A stretch of 43,622 nt of DNA from JBHGBM01 sp041946965 (lineage in GTDB: Bacteria > Acidobacteriota > Terriglobia > Bryobacterales > Bryobacteraceae): positions 1 to 43,622 of the forward strand of contig JBHGBM010000045.1 in NCBI GenBank assembly GCA_041946965.1, read 5' to 3'. Positions 43,572-43,622 of the stretch are shown piece after piece. The notes beneath the pieces were generated by a model. That model was given only the letters and a program-made list of their open reading frames with translations. It had not been told where the DNA came from and ran no database searches. Position 1 is the stretch's first letter; the number at the start of each line of letters is the position of its first letter. The position numbers and the translations under genes were made by a program.

Positions 43572-43621
43572 TAGCATGTGATTTGTCCGGTCCGATTAGC
43601 ACGTGAATTGTCCGGTTCGGG
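43572..43621. repeat. Two 25-bp direct repeats at the window edge, possible insertion-sequence end
   Basis: Two imperfect copies (43572-43596 and 43597-43621) of a unit that begins TAGCAYGTGAWTTGTCCGGT lie head to tail. The core TTGTCCGGT is identical in both. Repeated transposase-binding units of about this length occur at the ends of IS21-like elements, and the array runs off the window edge, so an insertion sequence may begin here. This is a pattern-based guess; no transposase gene is visible. Confidence 0.4.
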
Positions 43622-43622
43622 C

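Overview
The window is GC-rich, densely coded chromosomal DNA. It looks like a member of the Acidobacteriota, most likely of the Solibacter/Bryobacter type. The pointers are: very large TonB-dependent receptors with an N-terminal carboxypeptidase-regulatory-like domain, several Tat-exported enzymes, a Ser/Thr kinase fused to TPR repeats, many S10 serine carboxypeptidases, and extensive carbohydrate and sulfatase functions. This placement is inferred from gene content only.

Layout. (1) 1-2730, plus strand: the distal alpha operon, rpsK-rpsD-rpoA-rplQ, closed by a strong intrinsic terminator. (2) 2843-7636, minus strand: a tightly overlapping five-gene operon, DUF3047 protein / extended SDR / PAP2-type phosphotransferase / GNAT-like acyltransferase / alpha-oxoamine synthase. 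Its content matches what is needed to build and decorate a ceramide-like lipid, so it is a candidate bacterial sphingolipid locus. (3) 7693-11757, plus strand: NIPSNAP protein, Tat-exported mannonate dehydratase-like enzyme, TIM-barrel sugar isomerase and Gfo/Idh/MocA oxidoreductase, a carbohydrate-processing operon. (4) 11771-17013, minus strand: GAF protein, Ycf48-like beta-propeller, sulfatase and kinase-TPR protein, with a consensus -10 box just upstream of the GAF gene. (5) 17091-19814, minus strand: a fused ADP-forming acyl-CoA synthetase/GNAT protein with its own terminator. A small plus-strand hypothetical follows at 20022-20426.

(6) 20437-37410 is an exopeptidase locus. Two S10 serine carboxypeptidases lie on the minus strand. 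They are divergent from a seven-gene plus-strand operon: TonB-dependent receptor, DASS-like transporter, Tat-exported class V PLP enzyme, ornithine cyclodeaminase-like enzyme, S10 peptidase, M14 metallocarboxypeptidase, and a single polypeptide joining an S10 carboxypeptidase to an M61/M1-type zinc aminopeptidase. The intergenic region between the two arms holds a perfect 12-bp palindrome. Together these genes suggest peptide capture, trimming from the C-terminal and probably the N-terminal side, and amino-acid conversion. (7) 37426-43426, minus strand: a GH20-type hexosaminidase and a second giant TonB-dependent receptor. The convergent ends of regions 6 and 7 share one large hairpin that contains both stop codons.

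The last 50 bases carry two copies of a 25-bp direct repeat that resembles the multi-repeat end of an insertion sequence entering from outside the window. I saw no rRNA, tRNA or CRISPR array. The most interesting items are the candidate sphingolipid operon, the S10-metallopeptidase fusion with its surrounding exopeptidase regulon, and the shared-stop-codon hairpin.
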